Below, one piece after another: positions 11,540-23,160 of a stretch of 64,000 nt of DNA; the stretch's first letter is position 1; each line of letters begins with the position of its first letter. Under the pieces are notes generated by a model. It saw only the letters and a program-made list of their open reading frames with translations. It had not been told where the DNA came from and searched no databases. This stretch comes from Melastoma dodecandrum. Taxonomy: Eukaryota; Streptophyta; Magnoliopsida; Myrtales; Melastomataceae. Position numbers and translations under genes: made by a program. The stretch lies in assembly GCA_029817715.1 (NCBI GenBank), contig JARUPY010000370.1, positions 124,001 through 188,000 on the forward strand, in the 5' to 3' direction.

Positions 11540-12447
11540 AGGTAAATTATACAGAGTCGCCACCGACTTAAGTTTGAAAACTGGTTTAAGTCGGAAAAAC
11601 CAGAGTGAGTTCGGGGATTCTTATTTACTTACTCTTACATTCTAACATGCGAAAAGGAGGTGGCATTTGCTTAAAAAGGTTTGCCTTTGTTTAACGAGCA
11701 TTGGACCCGATTCGAGAGTTGGGCGGGACTCATATCAATGTTTTACAGGCGTTGGATCTAATTCAGGCTTTGAAGCCGAACTCATGTTGGTTGTTTAAGA
11801 AAACCATCAGGCATGCGACAGCAATCATAATGGGCCTATAACACGCTCATCCACTCCAATTATCGAGATCAATGGGACGGAGAAGGGCGGTGACTGCGGG
11901 CCTATGCACTTGGGCCCATAACCCGTTACAAGTGGATTTGAAAGTTTCGGGGAGGCCCACACCTCCCCTTGTACCTTAGATGACGATTGGGGCCGCTTTA
12001 TCGTCTTGACATGGCGGTTTTTACACACGCGGAAAGATCCACGCGGTTTGACACACGCGTCTTCGAGTAAATATTCGAAAATTTGGCGTCGATCCTTCCA
12101 AAGTTGCATGCTCAATGTACATGCAAAACTAAAATGCAAGTGTTTAAGTAGAATGTTCGAGAAAATAGAGAAGCAATTCAATCAATCCTATGCAATTTTC
12201 TCAAACTTCAATAAGACGACGAAAGTGAGAAAAATCATAACATTTCATATGCTCGTCCATAAAATCATAAAATTTTACCAGGAAATAAAAACTTAATGTA
12301 GTTTCCGTATGCAAAATTTGAGGAAAAACAAGAATGTAGTTTGATGTCAATAAAAGAATGAATTTGGTTATTCAAACTGTAATTGGACTGCATCTTATAG
12401 CAAGTTTAACCACCATTTAACACGGGCTAACATTGATCAAAATAAAA

Positions 12448-13250
12448 AGTGCAGAACATAAAAGTTGTAGGTAAGGAACAGCTAAAGCTCACACAATTAG
12501 TTTTAGGTTAAAAAAAGCTATGTAGCCCAAGTCATGCCCTGCAAACTAAATCAACATTTCTGCTCATGTACAGAATACAACACAACCTTCAACTCGTAAA
12601 AGGTAGACAAAAAGCCTTCCAATGGAAATGTTCAAAACATAAAAATTGTAGATTGACTCGATAGAAAACTAACTCAATTAATTTTAAGTTAATTGGAGTC
12701 CTATAGTCAAAATTACGCTGAATTGATCAAAGTAGTATTGCTACTCGAGTGCAGAACGGTTGGGTCCTGCAGCTGACCATTTGACTGACAAAAGCTCGAC
12801 TAAAATGGCTTCAAATCAAAATGTTCAAAACATAAAAGTTATAGAAAACTTGAAGGTGCATCCAACCAAATTGATATCAAGTCGAAAAAGACTTTGGTGT
12901 TCAAGTCATCTTCATGAAACAGAAGCAGCAATTCTGCTCTTGAACGTAAATGTATTGTTTTGCAATGTCAGCAAAACTCAACCGAAATGGCGTCAAATGG
13001 AAAAGTTTAAAGCACGAAAGTTGTGGACAAGTTAAAGAGGGAGTGCTCAAGTAGTTTCAGGTAATTCCGAGTTATACGGACCGAGTTAGGTCTAATTGAA
13101 TGCTGATAGTTGCTTCGCGGATGCACGAAACAGAGTAGCTTCATTCCTCAAACTTCAATGAGAAAAACTTCATGTAAATGCGTTCGTTTGGAAATGTTGT
13201 CAACAGAAAAGTTGTTCCTCGTTAAGAAAGAAAACTGAAGAGCTAAAATT
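12448..13250. repeat. Degenerate tandem repeat, unit about 185 bp, five copies
   Basis: The phrase (TTCAAAA)CATAAAAGTTGTAG, or a decayed form, recurs at about 12450, 12635, 12825, 13005 and 13195. Each is followed by a similar stretch containing AACTnnnTCAATTAnTTTTAAGTT. Units have diverged strongly. It sits inside the inferred long LTR. Confidence 0.6.
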
Positions 13251-13817
13251 CAACTTGTTCCGTGTAACGAGCACAGCGAAGTTCCAACGTACCATCAAGC
13301 AACGACAACAGCGAAGTTCCAGCACGCATATGTCCCAAGAATCAGTCATAACTCAGGCTACGCATGCTCGATTGAAACGCATAAGCTATCCACATGACCA
13401 GGAGAGAGAGAGGAAGAAGATGGACTTGACTAAGCTCAATTTTGTCACTGAACAGAAGAGCAGCGCCCCTAGAAGTGAACTGCGACGCCATACTTCGCGA
13501 TTTCCAGCATCCGACCACCCCAAACTAGTGAATAACGGTGTGTTCATGCACATTAACACCAAAGCATGAGTAAACAGAACGCGGTGAGTATAACAAATGT
13601 CATGGGTGTCCGTTTAATAAGTTAATCAAGTGAGAGGAGGTCTCACCGGGGAGAAAAGGGATGTTGAGGAGTCTGCGAAGGGGGGTTGCCTTGGAACTAA
13701 TGGCCGCTGTGAGCGGCTTTGTTTGCTGAAGCTGTTGTTTCCGGTAGTGTTGTCGGAGGTCGGGCTTGAGTTGGTTGGCTGGTCGGAAGGCTTTGGCTCA
13801 TCAGGCCCGAAGAGGGG

Positions 13818-14450
13818 AAGACCTTGGCTCCGGTTTCATTTGCGTACGTCGGGAGGAGTTGGCCTCCGGTTGTATGTGTCGGGAGGAGGAGTTGGCCTCC
13901 GATGTGTGTATGACCGGAGGAGTTGGCCTCCGATTTTTCTAGAGAGTAGAGGAACGTGTCTGGGAGGATATCTGATTGTCTGAAGGGTATCATTTGATTG
14001 GAGATTGTGTCTAAAGAACCTGGACGGATAGTGTCTTTCCCTATTTGCCAGGAGATAAGGATATATTTTTTTGGGAAGGGGATCGTGGAGATAGCGTGTG
14101 AAGAGGAATTAGAGGAAAAGTAATCTCCTCCTGAAATATCGGATTGATTGGAGAATTCTCGTTTGAGATTATTCTCTTTTCGGATAGATATGAGTTGTCT
14201 ATGGGAATTTGAGAGGACAAGGTTGGGGATATAATTAAAATAAATTAAAATAAATGAATTTCGTAATTAAATAAAAGTAAAAATTAGAAATGGGTTTAAG
14301 GTGGGCTTAGGCCTTTTGTCAGCCCAAAATAAAGGTTAAACTAATGTCTATGGGCTTAGGCCATTTTATTTTGGACTGGACTGGCATAACGGGCTAACAA
14401 TATTTATTTCTAGCCCACGGACTAATTTGAGGAGCTCTTATACCTGCCCA
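13818..14450. repeat. LTR-like segment, first copy
   Basis: Starts at ACCTTGGCTCCGG, runs through GTTGGCCTCCG-rich text, the AAATTAAAATAAATTAAAAT stretch and GGCTTAGGCC, and ends TTTGAGGAGC...CCCA. It matches 15408-16050 closely, with a few short indels. Confidence 0.75.
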
Positions 14451-14519
14451 CGAGACAAAGGACATAAACGAAATGAGCTCATGTAATTTCGTTTAGCTCG
14501 ATGAAGAGAGTAACAATTA

Positions 14520-15400
14520 TGTGATTCTTCCTTTTCATGTGTGTCGTTAGTGTTGTTTGCCCCAGTTCCCCAGACATTTAAAGAAGTTCGCTGGTGAAGG
14601 TTGTTCTGAAGCTTTGGTTTGGAACTTCATCGTTTGTCTTTATTGTCTGCTTAGGATGCTCGTGTACTCCCTTTCATGTAATTTGTTGTCTTGTTTATGA
14701 GGAATGTTGTTTCGAAGCTTGGGTTTCAAAGTTATCTCAATTGTCATGATAGGATGTTGTTGTACCTACATATAACAAGAACAAAAACAAGTAGGCTTAT
14801 GTGACTTGTTTTTACTGAGAATTATTGATCAAGGAACGAATACTCCCTTCATGTATATCGTTGTTTCGATAACGAAGGTTGTTCAAGATTTTGGCTTGAA
14901 ACTCTTCTATCTGGCCACCTTCGCCTTTTCGTCTGCCTAGGTTGTTTATATGCCTATGAGACAGGCCGAATGGCAAAACAAGTAAGTTCATGTAACTTGT
15001 TTTGCAAAGAAAGCGTTTGTTAAGGAACACATACTCCCTTTCATGTTATTTGTTGTTTTGTCAACTAAGAGTTATCCAAGACTGCTCAGTCTCATCCCAG
15101 GATAGCTTGAAGATATGCCCCGGGATCACTCGAAGATATGTCCATGATCACTCAGAGATTTGCCATAGGATCGGTCGGGGATTTGCCTCAGGATCTCTCA
15201 GAGATTTGCCTCAGGATTGTTCCGTCTTGTCGTCGTCGTTGTTTGCCAACGAAGGCTGTTTCGAAACTTGGGCTCGAAACATTTCCACCTTGCCACCCTC
15301 GCCTTCGTCGTCTATCTTGGATGTTCATGTACCTATAAGACAAGCCGAAGGGCAAAATAAGTAAGCTTGTGTAACCCGTTTTGCGGAGAAAGTATTAGTT
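14520..15400. repeat. Tandem repeat, unit about 180-200 bp
   Basis: CTCCCTTTCATGT recurs at about 14668, 14845 and 15030. The phrases TTTCGAAGCTTGGG, CACCTTCGCCTT and GGCAAAACAAGTAAG recur with matching spacing. The last copy is interrupted by the 23-bp array at 15100-15215. The position beside an LTR resembles the hypervariable 3' untranslated repeats known from Tat/Ogre elements. Confidence 0.65.
15100..15215. repeat. 23-bp tandem array, about five copies
   Basis: Units read GATCACTC-(A/G)GAGATTTGCCTCAG or variants: GATCACTCGAAGATATGTCCAT, GATCACTCAGAGATTTGCC, GATCGGTCGGGGATTTGCC, GATCTCTCAGAGATTTGCC. They are head to tail and inserted in the longer repeat. Confidence 0.75.
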
Positions 15401-15407
15401 GGAACCG

Positions 15408-16050
15408 GAGACCTTGGCTCCGGTTTCGTTTGCGTACGTCGGGAGGAGTCGGCCTCAAGCGTTGAAGTGTAGGGAGGAGGAGTTGTTGGCCTTCGATGTC
15501 TGTCTGTCTAGAGGAGTTGGCCTCCGATTTCTCTAGAGGGTGGAGGAATGTCTCTGGGAGGATATCTGATTCTCTGAAGGGTATCGTTTGATTGGAGATT
15601 GTGTCTCTAGAACCTGGAGGGATCGTGTCCTTCCCTATTTATCCGAAGATTTTTCTTGTCAGGAGATAATAATATATTTTTTTGGGAAGGGAAACGTGGA
15701 GATAGCGTGTGAAGAGGAATTAGAGGAAAAGATATCTCCCATTGAAATCTCGGATTGATTGGAGAATTCTAGTTTGAGATTATTTTCTTTTCGTATAAAT
15801 ATGAGTTGTCTACGGGAGATGGAGAGGATAAGGTTGAGGATAAAATTAAAATAAATTAAAATAAATGAATTTCGTAATTAAATAAAAGTAAAAATTGAAA
15901 GTGGGTTTAAGGTGGACTTTGGCCTTTTGTCAGTCCAAAATGAATGTTAGACTAATGTCCATGGGCTTAGGCCATTTTATTTTGGACTGGGCTGGCATAA
16001 TGGGCTAACAATATTAATTTTTAGCCAACGGAATAATTTGAGGTATTACA
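15408..16050. repeat. LTR-like segment, second copy
   Basis: Copy of 13818-14450, ending TTTGAGGTATTACA. Read on the minus strand it begins TGTAATACCTC, a typical start of long plant LTRs. It begins abruptly at its left end, so it is truncated. Confidence 0.72.
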
Positions 16051-16192
16051 TTAGTTATGACAAATATGCTAATTGGTTGTGATATAAAGTCGGTCCAATG
16101 CCATTGAAAAAATTAAGTGGGAAATTGATTGAGGACACAATTATAACAGAAAAAGGGAAGTAAAAAAGAGCAATTCCACACAATCTAATCTT

Positions 16193-16411
16193 ATGGGTCA
16201 GCATAATAAATCACGCATGAAAAAGGGGTTGAATGTCATCTTCCTTGGATTCTCTTTCTTTATTTCTTTGGCAATAATTTCAAAAGCTCAGCTATTTCAA
16301 CATGAGACCCTCAAGAACGAGCAGAACCTCTTTCAACACACCAAGGGGGAGGTCAAAAACCCACGCATAGGCTTCCCAAAACATAGACAAATCGGAATTC
16401 TCCACCAATAA
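16193..16411 (+). CDS. Possible small secreted peptide, unrecognised
   Basis: A 72-residue frame with an ATG start. After a short basic stretch (HNKSRMKKGLN) comes a hydrophobic segment VIFLGFSFFISLAIISKA ending in a plausible signal-peptidase site (SKA-Q) near residue 32. The rest is basic and polar (LFQHETLKNEQNLFQHTKG...) and ends GILHQ. The layout fits a secreted peptide precursor, but I recognise no CLE, RGF, CEP, CIF, PSY or PIP core motif. It lies in AT-rich DNA just outside the LTR remnant, so it may be a chance frame. No function is proposed. Confidence 0.35.
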   Translation: MGQHNKSRMKKGLNVIFLGFSFFISLAIISKAQLFQHETLKNEQNLFQHTKGEVKNPRIGFPKHRQIGILHQ

Positions 16412-19400
16412 ACAAAGAAAATGTTCGAACGAGTCAAGGGGACAAGGTGGTGGTGGGTCGAAGGGATTGGTTTCTGTTCTGTGAGTCGTGTTGACGGTGA
16501 TTTGGGCGACAATAATCCAGCTTTACTATATTGACCGCTCACCGTATATAAAATCAAATTTAAAGTATGTCATTTGGCTTTTGGCCGCTGGTCCTTCCAA
16601 GTCGATTTTTTTTTTTATTTAAAGTACTCGGTTTTATAATATCATAACGATGATGGTGGGAAAATTTTAATTTCGATCACGGCACGGGGAACGAAATATG
16701 TTGCGAAATTTTTGGGACAATTACAGAAAGAAATTAATGGTCCCATTCAGTGGACAACGATGTTAACGTCATCGCACACGCATTCTTTTATTCCCCCCGT
16801 GATACAATAATCGCGTCATGTTTTCACTAACACATTTTTTTTTCTATTGATTAAATTGTAGCATTAATGTCTTCTCGTGGATTTTATTTTAGTTTTCTAC
16901 GGAGTGAAAACAAAAACTCTCGGGGAAGAGGCTGCAAAAACTTTTGTCCACCTCACCTCCTATGTACGTCACGGGAACATATGTTAATTGTTATATAAGT
17001 TTTCTTTTCATAATTCAATCACCTGTAAAATGTGTTACACGCGATACACGTAACTTTTTTCATCCAGATGAAAAACTAGTTTAGTTGGTCCTTGTCTTCA
17101 ATCTGAGTGTTGCATTGGAACATATCGTGACCAGACATCGTCAGGAAACAAGTGGAAATGGGAGAAGAAATTCAACCCCATTTTGATTTTTGCCGAGCAT
17201 ACAAAACCCCCAAAAATATACTAAATTCATTCGTTGGCGTTGTGTTAGTTGGGGATGCAGAGTTGTTGAGAGAAGTCACTGTCTACCCTTCATTTGATTG
17301 TCCTCCTTCCGTGAACATGCCTGTCCCTATTTAACTAAATTGAAGAAGGAAAGCACATATTCAATAAGTTGGCCTGGATCTAATTTACTGAAGAAATTCT
17401 GGTTTTATTTACTCGTTGTGGTGCTCTTTTTTGTTGATTTCATTTACTTATTATATTCCTATGCCAAAAGCAAAAGCCGTTTAATCGAGATATCTATTAT
17501 CTTACATAGATATACGATAATGTTTTACATTGATATTGATTGCCTGATAATGAGAAGAGATTAAGTATTAATCCCGATTGTTTGTCATTCTATATGATAT
17601 TCCCATCATATAATCGTGATACATATTTTTGGGCAATTGCGTTTGTTTTATTTATTTATATCACTGTACTAAGAGATAAGATCCGTATTTCATTGTATAT
17701 TTACGTTTATATATCATGTTATCATACTTGTAGTATGATTTATTGGATATTTATGACTTGGTGGGTGACAGCTAAAGAGACAATTGTTGTGGGTGCGAAA
17801 AGGAAAATGAAATCCTTCCGTATGATATTCATCTGCAGCTTGCGCAATCAGACACTTTTCCTCGGCAAAAGAAAAAGGGGGGGTGGGGGGGGGGGGGGGG
17901 TTCGATCAAGAAAGCCAAAACTTTTGTTCTATTCCATTCCTGGATAGGCATACCAAAAGCCTCTCAGATGCTTAGGCGCCTAAATGAATTTCACTGTGAT
18001 AAAACACGAGCTACTTTCAGCAACAACGGGAAAATCGAAGACTCACCCGGGAACAACGATGATCGCTCTCTCCCGTCGAAAACAGATACCAACCGAGGGA
18101 CGTGCATGAATATTTGTGTATATCACATACTCTGGTAGAATACAATACAACTGTCCAAACAGTGATATTTAGAGAACATCAACCTTGACTTGTATTGACA
18201 CTATCATATATGACATCGAGTTGGCCTCCTTTCCTTAAGGCTAAAACCCTTTTTGCTTTATATGTCTCATTTCTCAATCCTTGCCGGGTCTGGTTCGATT
18301 CCATCGCCATCACATTCTTCGTAAAATGGAATATCTTTTTTCACATCACAAACATCGTCATCCTCCTTTGCTTGGTCAACATTTAATAGTAGGGTTCCCT
18401 TACCTTCTTACTACCAAACCTATCTATCCCTTATGCGTGTCCTAAATTTTCCTATTTAATCCTTACCCAACATTTACTCAATCAACACTTTACAAAAAGG
18501 AAAACAAAAAATTTTTCATATCGATTTAATTGAAACAGACCTTCTGATAAGTGCTAATCAATTAATCCTCAGGAACGCACATCCAAACCACAACACAGTC
18601 CACTCCAGAATAAAACACACCCAGCCGCCACACGACAGTCAACTTCTCACAACCCACCCATCGCACTACTGCCAGACTACACGACCACTTCGATCGTCCT
18701 CTTGACAGCTACCAGACCCGACTTCATAACTTCACGGGCATACCAATTTCTCTTGCATCACCTTCGTTTCGTGAACCTTATCTCATTATGAGTACACCAA
18801 TGTCAAACACTTACTATCTTTAATTAAAGACAGAACAACAACATCGGATTGATTGCTTTAAATTCTTTTCTTTCTTTTAACAATTATATTTCTCCTAAGC
18901 CCAGCCATTTTTTTTATTTTTATTTTTATTTTACCTATCCCTGTTTGGGGAACATTTATCTTCTACCCTCTACTATTTGATTTTTGTACCTGCCAAGCAA
19001 TCACTCCCCATACCAAATTATCAGATGGCACATTTTGTGATCCAATCAAATTATATCCACACATACAAGACCCGATCGAGTTGGCCATGCCCATTTAAAT
19101 TCACATACCCAAAATGGGGCAAACAACTTTACATGATGGATAAAAGGGAATTCTCCAACTCAACCCGAATTGGAAAAATCATCTATGACAACAAAAGATG
19201 GACAATGTTCATTTCTTTTAAGGAGCACATGAAGTCACCCTCCATTTAAGCTCGCCTTTGCCTATCTTTTCCCAAAAAGATTGATTGTGAAGTTTTTGGG
19301 AATGTGATAATTGATGAGAGGAAAGTGATAAAAACTATTGAGAAGGATAAAAAAAACAAAGAAGAGAGAAAAGGCCAACATTGGCGCCAACATCTTGAAG

Positions 19401-20057
19401 AATATGGAGGAGTTAGTACATACTATATGTTGCGTATAATTCAAAGCAAAATAACTGAGAGATATCTATGTAGAATGAAGGTACTCCGGTATATGATGTA
19501 ATGAATTAACGATCTTCACCACGATTGCTTTGACTCACGGAGCTTTTTCTTTTCGATAGGCCGAATTCCGGCAAACAAATCGAGGGTAGCATCCTCTTGT
19601 TAGTTCAAGTTCGAAACTCCATCGTTGACACGATAGAAATATAGACAGAAATGAAATAGAGAATGTCTGAGAGACACCACACGAACCCACAGTGCTTTGT
19701 TATTCTATAAACAGGGAATAAACAATCACATGAACACCGACGAGTAAAGCATTTTAGGTTGAAGCTAACCGCATGACGAGTTGCAAGCTGGACGATAAAA
19801 ATCAAGTCGGCGAAATCGGTTGGCACAGTTATATCGAGCTACAAGCTCTAAATTCTCACGTAAACGAAGGACTAAGGAACGAAGAGCATAGCCCCCTTAC
19901 GCTAGTTTAGTAACACGGTCAGCTAGCAAAATCCCAAATCCCGATTGTCGGAACATGCGACATATGGTCTTTGTTTAATTTTCTTACAGACGTAAATCAG
20001 TTCACTTTTGCAAGGAACCATGTCAGCACAGGTTTGTAGTTTTCAATGGCGAAAAAA
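16412..20057. other. Intergenic DNA
   Basis: Mostly AT-rich spacer. It has a G run (16 G after GGGT) at 17885-17900 and several short low-complexity open frames (17540-17947, 18977-19249) without recognisable domains. Auxin-response-like six-mers appear towards its right end: GAGACA at 19671 and TGTCGG at 19946. Confidence 0.5.
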
Positions 20058-20084
20058 CATATTGTCTCCCGTGGAGACAATATG
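20058..20084 (+). promoter_or_regulatory. Perfect palindrome with paired auxin-response elements
   Basis: CATATTGTCTCC, spacer CGT, then GGAGACAATATG: the 12-base arms are exact reverse complements. TGTCTC (20063-20068) and GAGACA (20074-20079) are the classic AuxRE, facing each other with five bases between. ARF dimers bind such inverted pairs, best known with 7-8 bases between. It lies about 1.05 kb before the GH3 start codon. More candidate ARF sites are nearby: GAGACA at 19671 and 20812, TGTCGG at 19946, CCGACA at 20257 and 20458. The location upstream of an auxin-induced gene family supports function, but this is not tested. Confidence 0.6.
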
Positions 20085-21027
20085 TGGTGCCAAGGTACGA
20101 CGGCATTCCTCGTTTTACCTACGAGAACAATGTGATAGTATTCTCGCCGTGTGCTGAATTTTCTCGTTTTAGGAATGGATTCGATGACTTTCAAATCTCT
20201 AGGGGTTAAAGGAAGGCGAGGACGAAAAAACGTGTGCAAAACCAAAATAATTGACGCCGACACAAGATTAGAGGCTTTAAAGGAATCGTGTTTTGCCACA
20301 AGAGCCCGGACGTGTGGAATGCGTATACAAAACCAAAATACTAAAGCTGTATATCCAATCCTAGATATGGCCATGGAAGTAAAACAACAAAATGTCCGAT
20401 CATACACGCGATTAAGACCCTTTACCGAGTATAATTGTGTTTCAACGTGAGCAGATGCCGACACATGTTATAGAACAGTTACGTGTCCGCTCGAGACGAA
20501 AGAGTTTGGTCATATCCATCCACAACGAAGGAGTAGGTAGTTTATATACGACTTCCAATATAAAGAGGACCGAAAACAAAAGAGAGAAGACAAATACGCA
20601 AAGCCTCTCGACGAAACCCTGGTTCGCCCGGTCCAAAGATCCAGAAAGATGGCCTTTCGCCGGCCGGCAGCCCGTCGCTGTCCGCACGAACCAAACAAAA
20701 GGGCAGCGGATGACAACGTGGGACAAGAAGTGGGACCCGCATGTCCCCCCAGGAAAGGTACAGGACATTGCCGCCCGGTTGTAGTGGGGCCAACACTGTC
20801 CCCCTGTTCTGGAGACAATCCCACGGACAACAAATATTTGCCCGATCTACCTCATGAAATAAAAAAACAAAATAATATCAATAATAATAATCGTTTTTAA
20901 CGAACCTAAATTCAAAGGTAGGCATTATATTTAGTGAAAAACTTGTAAGGTAATGTAAAATTGCTGACGTGGGAATTCCAGGTTCGGACAACCCCCCCCC
21001 CCCCCCCCCCCCCCCACCCAACCCAAC

Positions 21028-21035
21028 TATAAATA
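21028..21035 (+). promoter_or_regulatory. TATA box of the GH3 gene
   Basis: TATAAATA about 100 bases before the ATG. A CT-rich leader with CTT and CTC repeats (about 21075-21117) follows. Just upstream (20992-21015) is a run of 24 C, unusual so close to a core promoter. Confidence 0.7.
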
Positions 21036-21130
21036 CTCATCGTTTGCCGATCACTTCCTTCACTCCTCTGCATTCAATCTTCCCTTCTTCTTCTTCTTCT
21101 TCTCCTCCTCCTCCTCAGAAATCCTTGCCT

Positions 21131-23160
21131 ATGGGGGTCGTTGACGAGATGGTCGGTTTTGTTACCTCGTCCCTCGGGACCCCGGCATGCGAGAAGGACA
21201 CAAAAGCGCTCCAGTTCATCGACGAGATGACCCGCAACGTTGACTCCGTCCAGGAACGGGTCCTGAGTGAGATACTGTCCCAGAATGCCAAGACAGAGTA
21301 CCTCGGGCGTTTCGGCCTCTGCGGCTCGACCGATCGCGATTCCTTCAAGTCCAAGGTCCCCGTCGTCACGTACGAGGACCTCCAGCCCGACATCCAGCGC
21401 ATCGCTAATGGCGACAAGTCGAACATCTTCTGCTCTCGTCCCATTTCCGAGTTCCTCACAAAGGTAGTGAAATCGTTTCTTAGTGATTGTGCTCAGACCA
21501 ACGAAATCGGGACCCAAAATGATTATGTCCCGGAATCGTGTTATGTCGTGCAGTTCGGGGACTTCTGCGGGCGAAAGGAAGCTCATGCCGACCATCCATG
21601 ATGAGCTCGACCGTCGGACTTTGCTTTACAGTTTGCTCCAGCCTGTTATGAATCTGTGAGTTCTTGGATCTTTGCCCTTTAGTTATTTGCACAATTTTGT
21701 TTGGGTCGTAACCCTAAGATTAGCTTAGAGTTTGGTATATATTGAAAGCTTGTACTCTTTAATTAATTATATGAATTTGCAATAGGTACGTGCCTAACTT
21801 GGACAAGGGAAAAGGACTCTACTTCCTCTTCATAAAGGCGGAGACAAAGACCCCGGGCGGTCTCGTCGCGAGGCCGGTCCTCACTAGCTACTACAAAAGC
21901 AAGCACTTCAAGACGAGGCCGATCGATCCCTACAACGTCTACACAAGCCCCAATGAGGCTATCCTTTGCCAGGACCCCTTCCAGAGTATGTACACACAAA
22001 TGCTGTGCGGCCTGATCATGCGCGAGGAGGTGCTCCGTGTGGGAGCCGTGTTCGCCTCTGGACTCCTGAGGGCCATCCGGTTCCTCAGCCTGAATTGGAA
22101 GGAGCTCGCCCATGACATATCGACTGGGACGCTTAACCCAAAGATAACAGATCCAGCGATCAAGGAGCATATGTCGGAGATCCTGAAGCCGAACCCAGAA
22201 CTGGCTGAATTCATCAAGAAGGAATGCGAGGGTGAGAACCTGGAAGGTATTATCCCCCGGGTTTGGCCTAATACAAAGTATTTGGACGTGATCGTGACTG
22301 GAGCGATGGCTCAATATATACCAACCCTGGATTACTATAGTGGCGGGTTGCCGAAGGCGTGCACAATGTACGCATCATCGGAGTGCTATTTTGGGCTCAA
22401 CCTTTGGCCGATGAGCGATCCGTCCGAAGTATCGTACACGATCATGCCTATGATGGGATACTTTGAGTTCATCCCATATGACCCCTCGGCCCCACCTCTG
22501 ACCCGTGACTCTCCTCCCCGGCTCGTTGACCTGGCAGACGTTGAGGTTGGGAAGGAGTACGAGCTCGTCATCACCACCTACTCAGGGCTGTGCCGGTACC
22601 GTGTCGGCGATATCCTTAGAGTAACTGGGTTCCACAATGCGGCCCCACATTTCCGCTTTGTCCGACGGAAGAACGTCCTCCTCAGCATCGACTCCGACAA
22701 GACCGATGAGTCCGAGCTTCAGGCTGCCATAGACAACGCCTCGGCTCTGCTTAACGGGTACGACATGAGTGTGCAAGAATACACGAGCTTCGCCGACACC
22801 AAGACGATCCCGGGCCACTACGTCATCTACTGGGAGCTCCACGTGAAAGACCCCGACAACCCGCCGCCAGCCGACGTTCTCAACAAATGCTGCCTAGCCA
22901 TGGAGCAGTCCCTTAACTCAGTCTACCGACAAGGCAGGGTGGCCGACAACTCGATCGGGCCACTCGAGATCAGGGTTGTGAAGGCCGGGACATTTGAGGA
23001 GCTGATGGACTATGCCATATCTCGGGGAGCGTCAATCAACCAATACAAGGCCCCGCGCTGCGTCAACTACACCCCGATCGTCGAGCTCCTCGACTCAAGG
23101 GTCGTGTCGACTCACTTCAGCCCGTGTCCGCCGGACTGGACCCCAGAGCGCCGCAGTTGA
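21131..23160 (+). CDS. GH3: GH3 auxin-amido synthetase, frame broken by one base
   Basis: Group II GH3 enzymes are cytosolic and join auxin (IAA) to amino acids via an adenylate, lowering free hormone. Exons: 21131-21463, 21554-21655, 21786-23160, with GT/AG introns. About 602 residues are expected, the usual length. Visible signatures are SGTSAGERK (ATP loop, exon 2), [11 protein letters not shown] and YRVGD (both exon 3), plus LPNTKY-like [15 protein letters not shown]. The wording is closest to GH3.1-like members. Odd point: exon 1 ends ACAAAG before the intron, whereas exon 2 needs ACAAG to stay in frame. Joined exons total 1810 bases, one more than a multiple of three. Without the extra A every exon is open. 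This is either a real frameshift allele or a base-call error in an AAA run. Downstream (to about 23340) is the probable 3' untranslated region. Confidence 0.9.

Larger units (their letters stand above)
11540..16050 (-). mobile_element. Remnant of a long-LTR retroelement with tandem repeats
   Basis: At 11554-11563 GAGTCGCCACC begins a block also seen near one end of the LTRs at 27022 and 35092, where it is followed by similar AC(T)TA..TT(C)AAGT text. The plus-strand ends TGCCCA (14450) and TATTACA (16050) resemble LTR ends, and 13818-14432 is repeated at 15408-16036. Between the copies lies a tandem array. By analogy with Tat/Ogre elements I infer a minus-strand element whose coding region was deleted, leaving a large LTR, the repeat-rich 3' untranslated part and a partial second LTR. 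No coding domain is visible. The left boundary is uncertain. Confidence 0.5.

Noticed and set aside
13630..13983. Frame of 117 residues, Gly/Arg/Leu-rich
   Set aside because: It overlaps the repetitive LTR-like segment, and its repeats come from GTTGGCCTCCG DNA repeats.
17540..17947. Frame of 135 residues, aromatic-rich with a poly-Gly end
   Set aside because: AT-rich DNA and the G run explain its composition; no domain or start context.
20437..20900. Overlapping frames on both strands upstream of GH3
   Set aside because: Several frames are open at once in GC-richer promoter DNA; no family recognised.
21074..22842. Minus-strand frames of up to 183 residues opposite GH3
   Set aside because: Antisense shadows of the GC-rich GH3 exons.
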